A DNA stretch of 35,312 bases from the NCBI GenBank assembly GCA_018401235.1, contig JAGYLC010000010.1, positions 1 through 35,312 on the forward strand. The letters run 5' to 3'. Below are positions 17,575 to 25,990 of the stretch, in pieces. The DNA comes from Kiritimatiellia bacterium. Its GTDB lineage: Bacteria > Verrucomicrobiota > Kiritimatiellia > SS1-B-03-39 > UBA6053. The position numbers and the translations under genes were made by a program. The notes under the pieces were generated by a model that was not told the DNA's origin, did no database searches, and saw only the letters and a program-made list of their open reading frames with translations. Each line of letters opens with the position of its first letter. Within the stretch, counting starts at the first letter, position 1.

Positions 17575-19095
17575 ATGTCCACTGAACCATTACTTTTAAT
17601 TACAGGCGCCACGGGTTACGTTGGCGGGCGATTACTGGAGCGACTGTCGAAGAAACCGGTGCGTTTGCGCGCAATGGCCCGAAAGCCGGAGGGGCTTAGG
17701 GACTGGTGGGGCGAGAGAGTGGAGGTGACGGCGGGGGATGTACTGGATCCGGCTTCGCTGCCGGATGTGCTGGAGGGAGTGGATACGGCGTATTACCTGA
17801 TTCATTCCATGGGGGGCGGAGGTGATTTCGAGGCGAAGGATGCTGAATCGGCGCGCAATTTTGGTAACGCGGCCCGCGCTGCCGGGGTGAAGCGAATTGT
17901 GTTTCTGGGTGGATTGGCGGATGAGCGGCAGGGACTTTCCCCCCACATGCGCAGTCGGCATCAGACCGGCCGCATTCTTAGGGAATCGGGCGTGCAAGTG
18001 ATTGAATTTCGAGCATCGATTATTCTGGGTGCGGGCAGTCTTTCTTTTGAAATGATCCGGGCGCTGGTGCAACGGCTTCCCATCATGATTACGCCTAAAT
18101 GGGCGCATGTGGAGGCGCAGCCGATTGCGATTGAGGATTTGATCGCCTATTTGGTTCAGGCGCTTGAGTTGGAGGACACTTCGAGCAGAATTTTTGAGAT
18201 CGGGGGGGCGGATGTAGTCAGCTACAAAGAAATCATGTACCTGTATAGCCGCGCCCGGGGTTTAAAACGTTGGTTCCTGCCGGTGCCGGTGTTGAGCCCA
18301 ACCCTTTCCAGTTTGTGGTTGGGGTTGGTGACGCCGCTATTTGCACGGGTAGGCAAGAAACTGATTGAAAGTGTCACTCATCCCAGTGTGATTCAGAATC
18401 CGACTGCGAAAGAGAAATTTTCGGTGGAACCTTGCGGAGTAGAGCAGGCGATTCGACAGGCGCTTGAGGAGGAGGACCGGGGGTATGCCCTGACCCGATG
18501 GTCGGACTCGCTGTCATCCGGTAATACCCTCAACTCATGGGCCGGAGTTCGCTTTGGCACCCGGTTGGTGGATTCGAGGGTGCGTGAGTGTCAGATTCCC
18601 CCTGAACGGGTTTTTCAGGCGGTGGAGAAAATCGGCGGCACGACCGGATGGTATTACGCTAACTTTTTATGGAAAATCCGGGGGGCGCTGGATGAACTGG
18701 TTGGAGGGGTGGGCATGCGCCGGGGACGTAGACATCCCCAGCGCTTGAGAGTAGGGGAGGTGGTGGATTGTTGGCGGGTGGAGTCTATTACTCCCGGATG
18801 TCTGTTGCGTCTGGGGGCGGAAATGAAACTTCCCGGACGAGCCTGGCTGGAGTTCGAAGTGGAACCCTCCGAAGACCCCGGCTCAAGCCGGCTGCGTCAA
18901 ACCGCGATTTTCGATCCTAAAGGATTGTCCGGGCTGTTGTACTGGTACGGCATCTTCCCCTTGCATGGACTCATCTTTAAGGGAATGCTTGAGGGAATAC
19001 ATAAAGAGGCCAAACTTCTACAGCAAGATGGCCAAGCCTACAATTTGAGGGAAAATAAAAATGGTAAAGAAAAACTATTGGTTAATGAAGAGTGA
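17575..19095 (+). CDS. NAD(P)-binding SDR protein with C-terminal DUF2867-like domain
   Basis: LLLITGATGYVGGRLLERL Rossmann motif, AYYLIHSMGGG, RSRHQTGRILRESGVQVIEFRASIILGAGS; C-terminal WYYANFLWKIRGALDELVGGVGMRRGRRHPQRLRVGEVVDCWRV. Confidence 0.88.
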   Translation: MSTEPLLLITGATGYVGGRLLERLSKKPVRLRAMARKPEGLRDWWGERVEVTAGDVLDPASLPDVLEGVDTAYYLIHSMGGGGDFEAKDAESARNFGNAARAAGVKRIVFLGGLADERQGLSPHMRSRHQTGRILRESGVQVIEFRASIILGAGSLSFEMIRALVQRLPIMITPKWAHVEAQPIAIEDLIAYLVQALELEDTSSRIFEIGGADVVSYKEIMYLYSRARGLKRWFLPVPVLSPTLSSLWLGLVTPLFARVGKKLIESVTHPSVIQNPTAKEKFSVEPCGVEQAIRQALEEEDRGYALTRWSDSLSSGNTLNSWAGVRFGTRLVDSRVRECQIPPERVFQAVEKIGGTTGWYYANFLWKIRGALDELVGGVGMRRGRRHPQRLRVGEVVDCWRVESITPGCLLRLGAEMKLPGRAWLEFEVEPSEDPGSSRLRQTAIFDPKGLSGLLYWYGIFPLHGLIFKGMLEGIHKEAKLLQQDGQAYNLRENKNGKEKLLVNEE

Positions 19096-19528
19096 ACCGG
19101 ACGCGTATTCAATTGATGACCTGGCGCGGGACGGTCGGGAACCCTGGAACGGAATTCGAAATTATCAGGCCCGGAACTTCTTGCGGGATAGCATGCAAGA
19201 GGGCGATCTGGCGCTGTTTTACCACAGTAATGCCACCCCTCCCGGTGTGGCGGGGGTGATGAAGGTGGTTTCGGGTCCGGAGCCGGATGAATTGGCTTTT
19301 GATCCTGACAGTGCCTACTTTGATCCCAAATCGAATCCGGACGATCCTACCTGGATTCAGCGTCCGATGGAGTTTGTGAAGAAGTTCCCCCGGTTCATCC
19401 CACTAAAGGAATTAAAAGAAGATCCTGAATTGGAAGGGATGCTGGTGGTCCGCAAAGGACAGCGTCTGAGCATTCAGCCGGTAGAAAAGGAGCATTTCGA
19501 CCACATTTGCCGGCTGGGGAAGGGATGA
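19061..19528 (+). CDS. EVE-domain protein (thymocyte nuclear protein 1-like)
   Basis: YWLMKSEPDAYSIDDL, WNGIRNYQARNFLRDSMQEGDLALFYHSNATPPGVAGVMKVV, SNPDDPTWIQRPMEFVKKFPRFIPLKELK. Overlaps the upstream gene by 35 bp. Confidence 0.95.
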   Translation: MVKKNYWLMKSEPDAYSIDDLARDGREPWNGIRNYQARNFLRDSMQEGDLALFYHSNATPPGVAGVMKVVSGPEPDELAFDPDSAYFDPKSNPDDPTWIQRPMEFVKKFPRFIPLKELKEDPELEGMLVVRKGQRLSIQPVEKEHFDHICRLGKG

Positions 19529-19590
19529 TGGCAATCATCCACTTCCTTCTTTTTTCTGGAGTTTTCTAGCTAATCCTTTACGAGTCCCGT

Positions 19591-20814
19591 ATGCGATATT
19601 GGAATCGAATTGGAACTGGACTGTGGTTATGCGCCCTGCTGTGGGTGGCGGGGGTGCTGTGTGCACAGGGGTTGGATATTGAGAGTCGATACAGTCCGTT
19701 GAATCGTCAGCGCTCGCCGCGGAGATCCACGGAGTACATTATTCTTCACACCACCGAGGGGGGCGGCAGGGGGAGTTTGGAAAAGCTTCGGCGCTACGGG
19801 GAGGCGCATTATATGGTGGATGTGGATGGCAAGGTGACCCGTATTATTCAGCGTGACCGGATCGCCTTTCACGCGGGTCGCAGCATGTGGGATGGAAAGA
19901 CCAATATCGACAATATCTCCATCGGCATCGAAATCGTCGGCTATCACGACAAGCCGATCACCGCCAGGCAAATTGAGGCGGTCCGGGAGTTGTTGCGGCA
20001 ATTGAAATCCATTTATAAGATTCCGGACAACCGGATTCTGCCTCACTCTATGGTGGCCTATGGTCGTCCGAATCGTTGGCATTCGGTTTCCCACCGGGGG
20101 AGAAAGCGTTGTGGAATGCTGTTGGCCCGCGATGATGTGCGCCGTCAACTGGGGCTCTCAGGCAAACCGAGCTTCGACCCTGATGTGCGGTCCGGACGAC
20201 TGGTGGTGGCTGATCCGTATTTGAATACGGTGTTGTACACCGTGGTTCCGGTGGCGCAGCCTTCGGCGGGTCAGGATTCACTTTCGATGATTGCCCGAGG
20301 GCGCTCAGCCTGGGATATTGCCCGCGAAAACTTCAATTCACCTACCACGGTTTATATATTCCCGGATGGAACCCGCAGACGGGGGGATCAAATCACGGAT
20401 TGGAATCGAATGCCTCCCGGAACCCGGGTGGAGGTTGGATCGGAAGGAGCCGAACAAAGCAGTGATGTGGAGCGGGTACAGGTCATCGGACGGGACGGGA
20501 CCACCGCCGCGGAAATCGCGGGGGCGGCCATTACCCGGGAGAGTACAATATACTTTCTAAAGGACGGTTCGGTGAAACAGGGCAGTGAGTTATCCGCGGA
20601 AGGCTTGATGAATTTGCCGGACGGCACCGGCATGCTGGTGGGCTATGTGCACGGTGGAATCATTCGCGCCAATCGGAGGGCCTTCGATATTTGCGGTCCT
20701 CGCTGGAATTTGCCCACGACCTTTTACCGGATGCCGGATGGAACGATTCGCAGCGGACCGGAGATGAACGAGCGGAACATTCCTCTGGGCACCATGGTGT
20801 TTTTTCAACCCTAG
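19591..20814 (+). CDS. Secreted N-acetylmuramoyl-L-alanine amidase (Amidase_2-like) with repeated C-terminal region
   Basis: Signal-like N-terminus; STEYIILHTTEGGGRGSLEKLRRYGEAHYMVDVDGKVTRIIQRDRIAFHAGRSMWDG...NISIGIEIVGYHD, RILPHSMVAYGRPNRW. Confidence 0.88.
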   Translation: MRYWNRIGTGLWLCALLWVAGVLCAQGLDIESRYSPLNRQRSPRRSTEYIILHTTEGGGRGSLEKLRRYGEAHYMVDVDGKVTRIIQRDRIAFHAGRSMWDGKTNIDNISIGIEIVGYHDKPITARQIEAVRELLRQLKSIYKIPDNRILPHSMVAYGRPNRWHSVSHRGRKRCGMLLARDDVRRQLGLSGKPSFDPDVRSGRLVVADPYLNTVLYTVVPVAQPSAGQDSLSMIARGRSAWDIARENFNSPTTVYIFPDGTRRRGDQITDWNRMPPGTRVEVGSEGAEQSSDVERVQVIGRDGTTAAEIAGAAITRESTIYFLKDGSVKQGSELSAEGLMNLPDGTGMLVGYVHGGIIRANRRAFDICGPRWNLPTTFYRMPDGTIRSGPEMNERNIPLGTMVFFQP

Positions 20815-20824
20815 TGTGGATCGT

Positions 20825-21211
20825 ATGCCAAAAAAGGATCCGGGTGTTCGGGAATTCGAATTGGAAGACGGGTGGGTCGCCTGGGTGGGGCGGACGGATG
20901 TGGATAATGATCGGCTGACCTTCAAACTCTCGTTTCCCCGGGATTGGTGGTTTCACGTCAAGGGATGTCCGGGTTCGCATGTGGTGCTGCATCACCCGGA
21001 TGCCGACGACCCCCCGAAATCGGTGATGGAGCAGGCGGGCCGACTGGCGATTCAGCACAGTAAGGCGAAGAAAGCGGGAAACGGGGCGGTGAGCGTGGCG
21101 CGAATATGCGACATCACCAAGGGCCGCAAGGCGCCGGCGGGGCAGGTGATTCTACGGAAATCACGGACGATGAAGATTCGCGTCGACCAGGACTTTCCCC
21201 AAAATTTTTGA
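20825..21211 (+). CDS. Stand-alone NFACT-R (DUF814) RNA-binding-domain protein
   Basis: DWWFHVKGCPGSHVVLHHP, AGRLAIQHSKAKKAGNGAVSVARICDITKGRKAPAGQVILRKSRTMKI. Confidence 0.85.
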   Translation: MPKKDPGVREFELEDGWVAWVGRTDVDNDRLTFKLSFPRDWWFHVKGCPGSHVVLHHPDADDPPKSVMEQAGRLAIQHSKAKKAGNGAVSVARICDITKGRKAPAGQVILRKSRTMKIRVDQDFPQNF

Positions 21212-21240
21212 TCCGATCAAACACTTCATCCAGAATTTGG

Positions 21241-21375
21241 TTTTTGACAGGATAACAGGATGATCCGGATAGGAAATATCTCATGGAAACAGCCTACAGA
21301 GGGTATAAAACAAATCCAATCCAGGAGTAGAAAGCCAAACAAACCATCCTGCCAATCCTGTTATCCTGTCAAAAA
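21241..21375. repeat. 135-bp intergenic element with perfect 21-bp terminal inverted repeats
   Basis: tttttgacaggataacaggat (21241-21261) and atcctgttatcctgtcaaaaa (21355-21375) are exact reverse complements. Confidence 0.9.
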
Positions 21376-21554
21376 TCCACTCTGCCACATTCAAGCGCCT
21401 ATTCACTTCTTGAACGAGGTTTATCCCTGTTTACAAAGGCGGGGAGATTCAATTCATCAGAAAAATGGGGAATGTCCTATCGCGTCGACGGATGCTGACG
21501 AGGATTTTATTCGAACGCCATAGCTTACGTGGTCGATAACTATGAAAAAATAAA

Positions 21555-21694
21555 GGACCACGGATAGCTTTGCCGGACCACGGATGAAAGAGGGAGTTGA
21601 CACGAAACATTTCAAGTGATGCTGAAGATGAAATGGAATAGGGACTATTTTATTTTGCTTGGTTTTATCCGTGGTCCGGCAGGGCTATCCGTGG
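21555..21694. repeat. ~140-bp inverted-repeat element, copy 1
   Basis: ccacggatagctttgccggaccacggatgaaa ... tttatccgtggtccggcagggctatccgtgg; arms pair with 3 mismatches over 31 nt. Confidence 0.9.
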
Positions 21695-21713
21695 GTTTCC
21701 TCCACTAAAAACA

Positions 21714-21741
21714 TACGTGGTCCGGCGCAACCATCCGTTGG
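21714..21741. repeat. Degraded single arm of the same element family
   Basis: acgtggtccggcgcaaccatccgttgg resembles ccgtggtccggcagggctatccgtgg. Confidence 0.5.
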
Positions 21742-21776
21742 TATATTTTTTTCAAACAATCTTTTTCTGGAAGATC

Positions 21777-23174
21777 TTAAAACTCGAGGGTTTCCTGATA
21801 GGTAGGCGCGTAGCTATCCAGATTGAAATCGGCGGCCAGGGATTGCGCGAATCCGGTGGCCACGGAGGATTCGCCGTGGTTGAGCAGGATTTTTTTTGGT
21901 TGGGGGTCCAGTGAATGTATCCAGGTCTCCAACTCGGTTTTATCGGCATGGCCACTGAATCCGTTGATCTGGGCGATTCGGGCTTTGATTGGACACATCT
22001 GTCCCAGAATCCGGACTTCTTCGGGCCCGCTGAGAATGTGCCGCCCCAGGGTGCCTTCGGCTTGATAGCCGACAAACAGGATGGTGCTTTGTTCACGGCT
22101 GATGTTGGAGAGGAGATGATGCTTGATCCGGCCTCCGGTACACATGCCACTTCCGGCGATGATGCAAATAGTACCTTTAATCTGATTGAGGGCTTTGGAT
22201 TGACTGCGGGTGCGGGACATTTTGAGTCCCGGGAAATTCAGGGGGTGATTTCCGCTTTCCAGCAGCGCGATGGTCTCGTTGTCAAATAAATCCTTGTGTC
22301 GCCTAAACACCTCGGTTACCCGCACGGCCATGGGGCTGTCCAGAAAGACCATGGTGGAGGGGATTCGCTTGGCATACAATAATTCGGAGAAGTGATAAAA
22401 CAGATCCTGGGTGCGTTCCACCGCGAAACTGGGGATCACCAGGTTGCCGCCCCTTTTGTGGGTGTCGTTAATGATGTCGGCGAGTTGGCCGGGAATGTCT
22501 TCTTTTGGAGCATGAGTGCGGTCGCCGTAGGTGGATTCGAGTACCACCACATCGGCTCCGGGCGGAGTGACCGGATCGCGTAAAAACGGCATTTCCGTGC
22601 GCCCAATATCGCCCGAAAAGATAAAGGATTTTGATTTTCCGTCCTCTTCGATCTCGATTCGAATGCTGGCGGCTCCCAGGATGTGCCCGGCCTCGTACCA
22701 GGTGGCGGTAATGCCTTCGTAGAGATCCACCGGCGTTTGATATTGCACGCCCTGCAACAGAGTGATGGCGTTCTCCGCGTCGTCCACGGTGTAGAGGGGA
22801 TCGTATCCAAATTTAGGTTCACGACCTTGTTTCTCATGCCGTTTTTGCTTTTGCCGCATATCTTCCTGTTGGATGCGGGCGCTGTCGCGAAGGATGATAC
22901 TGATGATGTCCGTGCTGGCATCGGTGGCCATGATATGACCCTTAAAACCCTGGGCCACCAGGCGGGGAAGCAATCCGCAATGATCCAGGTGGGCGTGGGT
23001 CATGAGGATGACATCCACAGAGGAGGGTTCTACCGGAAAATCCGCCCAGTTTCGCTCCTGAAATTTACGCTCCTGAAAGTATCCGCAATCAACGAGAATA
23101 CGTCGTTTACCGGTTTCAAGCAGGGTGCAGGAGCCGGTGACATTGCGTGAGGCGCCGAGGAAGGTAAGTTTCAT
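21777..23174 (-). CDS. Beta-CASP metallo-beta-lactamase-fold RNA-processing-like nuclease
   Basis: MKLTFLGASRNVTGSCTLLET, ILMTHAHLDHCGLLPRL, FSGDIGRTEMPFLRDP, VVVLESTYGDRTH, FLDSPMAVRVTEVF, IAGSGMCTGGRIKHHL, INGFSGHADKTEL. Confidence 0.96.
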   Translation of the reverse strand: MKLTFLGASRNVTGSCTLLETGKRRILVDCGYFQERKFQERNWADFPVEPSSVDVILMTHAHLDHCGLLPRLVAQGFKGHIMATDASTDIISIILRDSARIQQEDMRQKQKRHEKQGREPKFGYDPLYTVDDAENAITLLQGVQYQTPVDLYEGITATWYEAGHILGAASIRIEIEEDGKSKSFIFSGDIGRTEMPFLRDPVTPPGADVVVLESTYGDRTHAPKEDIPGQLADIINDTHKRGGNLVIPSFAVERTQDLFYHFSELLYAKRIPSTMVFLDSPMAVRVTEVFRRHKDLFDNETIALLESGNHPLNFPGLKMSRTRSQSKALNQIKGTICIIAGSGMCTGGRIKHHLLSNISREQSTILFVGYQAEGTLGRHILSGPEEVRILGQMCPIKARIAQINGFSGHADKTELETWIHSLDPQPKKILLNHGESSVATGFAQSLAADFNLDSYAPTYQETLEF

Positions 23175-23210
23175 GGGTGGTTCTGGGGTTGGGGTGTTGG
23201 TAGCGGGGGA

Positions 23211-23612
23211 TTAGTTGTTTCGGGAAAGGGTTTCGCGGATTTTGGCGGCGAGAGCCTGCAGGTCATCGGGATCGGCGGGTTGCGCTTTGCTGAAATCCAG
23301 GTCACTGACCGCATGGATGGGAACCAGATGCAAGTGGCAGTGGGGAACCTCGAGTCCGGCCACGATCAGCCCCACCTTTTTGCAGGGGACATGTTCCTCA
23401 ATGGCGCGGGCGATGGGCCGGGCGGTGGTCAGCATCTTTTGCAACAGATCGTCGGGGAGATCAAAGATGTAGTCTATTTCCTGCTTGGGAATCAAGAGAG
23501 CGTGTCCATGATGGATTGGGCGAATGTCCAGAAAGGAGTAGAAGTCATCGTCTTCGTAGAGACGGGCGGAGGGAATTTCACCGGTGATGATTTTTGTGAA
23601 GAGAGTGGGCAT
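23211..23612 (-). CDS. HIT-family protein
   Basis: MPTLFTKIITGEIPSARLYEDDDFYSFLDIRPIHHGHALLIPKQ...VPHCHLHLVPIH (HxHxHxx triad). Confidence 0.95.
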   Translation of the reverse strand: MPTLFTKIITGEIPSARLYEDDDFYSFLDIRPIHHGHALLIPKQEIDYIFDLPDDLLQKMLTTARPIARAIEEHVPCKKVGLIVAGLEVPHCHLHLVPIHAVSDLDFSKAQPADPDDLQALAAKIRETLSRNN

Positions 23613-23723
23613 TTTTTGGATAGGGGATTTGGAATGAAGGATTTGGTTGAGTGGTTGGGAGAGATGGTTTAATAAGGTATCATTTCTTCTGAAAGAATTT
23701 CCCATTAAATTGAGGTCTGGAAT

Positions 23724-24281
23724 TCATTTTACGAGCAGGGGTCGCGCGTTAACGGGCTGCAGAGGGCGGTTGTTGGGAAGGCGCAGGGCGGAGGCGAAAG
23801 CCGAGATTTGGTTAAAGGAGGCGGGGACCGGGGCTTTTAGTATCAGCCACCGCACCCCTTCGGTGCAGGGTGGGGTGGTGAGGGAGCCGTTGTAGCGGAA
23901 ATAACGTTTATCCTCTGGAAGCAGAGAGCTGGCATCCCACAACTTCGGCAAGAGGCTTTGGTTGTGCTTTTCGCGGGGCAGGTGGGGAATGAGGGCAGCC
24001 AGGAATTCATTTTCGGGTCCTTCGTCTATCATCAGCCCCACCACCGCAAGTTGTCCCCGGGGATCGGCGTGGACGAAGTGGCCTTCCATGGGGAAGGACT
24101 TTCCATTAATAGTAGTGGATTGGTTGTGTCCGTTGCAGGCGCAGAATTCGGGAGAAAGCGAGGCCCAGTGTTCGGGACCCTTTTCGCCCAGGTAACTCCA
24201 GTGAGGCTCCGAAGTCCTGTGGGTACGGCATCCGGTCAGCAGGAGGAAAATACAACAGGGTGGGAACAGATATTTGATCAT
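23724..24281 (-). CDS. Alpha-carbonic-anhydrase-like lipoprotein with internal deletion removing HxH zinc ligands
   Basis: Lipobox-like LLLTGC; HWSYLGEKGPEHWASLSPEFCACNGHNQS joins directly to TTINGKSFPMEGHFVHAD; LLPEDKRYFRYNGSLTTPPCTEGVRWLILKAPV. Confidence 0.85.
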   Translation of the reverse strand: MIKYLFPPCCIFLLLTGCRTHRTSEPHWSYLGEKGPEHWASLSPEFCACNGHNQSTTINGKSFPMEGHFVHADPRGQLAVVGLMIDEGPENEFLAALIPHLPREKHNQSLLPKLWDASSLLPEDKRYFRYNGSLTTPPCTEGVRWLILKAPVPASFNQISAFASALRLPNNRPLQPVNARPLLVK

Positions 24282-24292
24282 AATAAAGTTGT

Positions 24293-24745
24293 TTACACAA
24301 GAATACCCACCACAATTCCTACCAGCATGCCGGCGAAAACCTCGAGTCGGGTGTGACCCAGAAGTTCGGCGAGCTTGGTGTGGGAGAGGTGGTGTTGGTG
24401 CAGGACTTCGTCCACGATTTGATTGAGGATTTTGGCTTGTTCGCCCGCGGCGCGGCGGACACTTTGCGCATCAAACATTACGATCATGGCAAAAAGAAAG
24501 GCCAATGCGAAGAGGGGACTGTGAAAGCCGGTTCGTATGCCAATATTAGTCGCGAGTCCGCAAACGCTGGCGGAGTGGGCGGAAGGCATCCCCCCGGTAC
24601 TCACGAAATAGGTGAAATCCATTTTGCGGGATTTCACAACTTCAGTGCTGAATTTAATCAATTGCGCCACCAACCAGGACAAAACTGCGGCTGTGATACC
24701 GGGATTGCCCCAGTCGGATTGATAGGCCAGCAGGTAAACTCCCAT
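24293..24745 (-). CDS. DUF212 / divergent PAP2-family membrane protein
   Basis: GGMPSAHSASVCGLATNIG, VMFDAQSVRRAAGEQAKILN, LGHTRLEVFAGMLVGIVVG; ATG overlaps the upstream TGA (TGATG). Confidence 0.9.
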   Translation of the reverse strand: MGVYLLAYQSDWGNPGITAAVLSWLVAQLIKFSTEVVKSRKMDFTYFVSTGGMPSAHSASVCGLATNIGIRTGFHSPLFALAFLFAMIVMFDAQSVRRAAGEQAKILNQIVDEVLHQHHLSHTKLAELLGHTRLEVFAGMLVGIVVGILV

Positions 24746-25824
24746 CAGCGTCGCACCCGGGCATTGCCTTTCCAGATGCTCCACACCTGTTCCTCGTCGG
24801 CGGGTTGCCCGTAGTCGGTGAGCAGGGTGGCGGCCAGCGCCCCGGAGGCCCAGCCGAAGTGCGCGGATTGTTCCGCGTCCCAGCCTTTGAGAATGCCGTA
24901 GAGCAGTCCACCCACAAATCCGTCACCGCCGCCTATGCGGTCGAGCACATAGATGTCGCGGGGCTCGACGATATGCCAGTCATCCCCGGCGGATACGATG
25001 CAGCCCCATAGGTGATGGTTCACATGCACGACTTCGCGGAGGGTGGTGGCAAAAATGCTCGTTTTTGGATAGCGTTTTTTCGCAGTACCGATCATGCCTT
25101 TGAAGGACTCGATTTTTTCGTTGAGCCCTTCGCCGCCGGCTTCGGGTCCCTCGATGTTCAGGCAAAGCTGGAAATCCTCCTCGTTTCCAACCAGGATGTC
25201 GGAGAGGGAAGCAGTCTCGTCAAAGATGGCGTGCAACTCCTCTTCGCGGTTTTCCCAGAAGGTGGCGCGGTGATTGAGGTCAAAGGAAATCAGGGAGCCG
25301 TTCTTTTTAGCGATACGGGCGATTTCGAGGCAGAAGCGTCCGGTTTCGGGAGATAGAGCGGCAATGAGTCCGGACAAGTGGACGATTTGCACGCCTTCCT
25401 GGGCAAAAATACGTTCGAGATCGAAATCCTCCACTTGCAAGGTGCGCCCGACTTCTCCGGCCCGGTCGTTCGCCACCCGGGGACCGCGGGAGCCGAAGCC
25501 GGAATCCGCGAGATTGAACTGATGTCGGTAACCCCAGGGGTCGCCTTGGGGAACATGGGGACCTTCGACGGTGATGTGTCGGGCGGCGAGATTATCGAGA
25601 ATCATGCGTGAAACCGGGCTGCCCTCTACGAATTTACTGAGCACTTTCACTGGCAGCCCCAGGTGGGAGGCGACGCTGACTACGTTGGATTCGGCACTGG
25701 TTACCTGAATATGCAGGTGCGTGGCGGTGTGAAACGGCTGGCCGTATTCCGGGGTGAGACGTACGCCCATGCTGGTGGGAGTGAGCAGGGCGGTGGCGGC
25801 AGTCGATTTTAATGTATAGGTCAT
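24745..25824 (-). CDS. PfkB-family carbohydrate kinase (2-keto-3-deoxygluconate-kinase-like)
   Basis: LIALSPETGRFCLEIARIAKKNGSLISFDLNHRATFW, LVGNEEDF, DRIGGGDGFVGGLLYGILKGWDAEQSAHFGWASGALAATLLTDYG. Confidence 0.87.
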   Translation of the reverse strand: MTYTLKSTAATALLTPTSMGVRLTPEYGQPFHTATHLHIQVTSAESNVVSVASHLGLPVKVLSKFVEGSPVSRMILDNLAARHITVEGPHVPQGDPWGYRHQFNLADSGFGSRGPRVANDRAGEVGRTLQVEDFDLERIFAQEGVQIVHLSGLIAALSPETGRFCLEIARIAKKNGSLISFDLNHRATFWENREEELHAIFDETASLSDILVGNEEDFQLCLNIEGPEAGGEGLNEKIESFKGMIGTAKKRYPKTSIFATTLREVVHVNHHLWGCIVSAGDDWHIVEPRDIYVLDRIGGGDGFVGGLLYGILKGWDAEQSAHFGWASGALAATLLTDYGQPADEEQVWSIWKGNARVRR

Positions 25825-25990
25825 AGGCTCCATATGGGTAATTGAGTACTGCCAAAAAAGGAAAGGTTTTCCAAGATCATTCATAGATTTGTTGTCAAAT
25901 CGAGGGTATATGGAGTATGATCTTGAACCTTTTCGAAAAAATGGTTGTCTATTCGACCTCGCCTACATGATATAAAATTGGATTTTCCCT

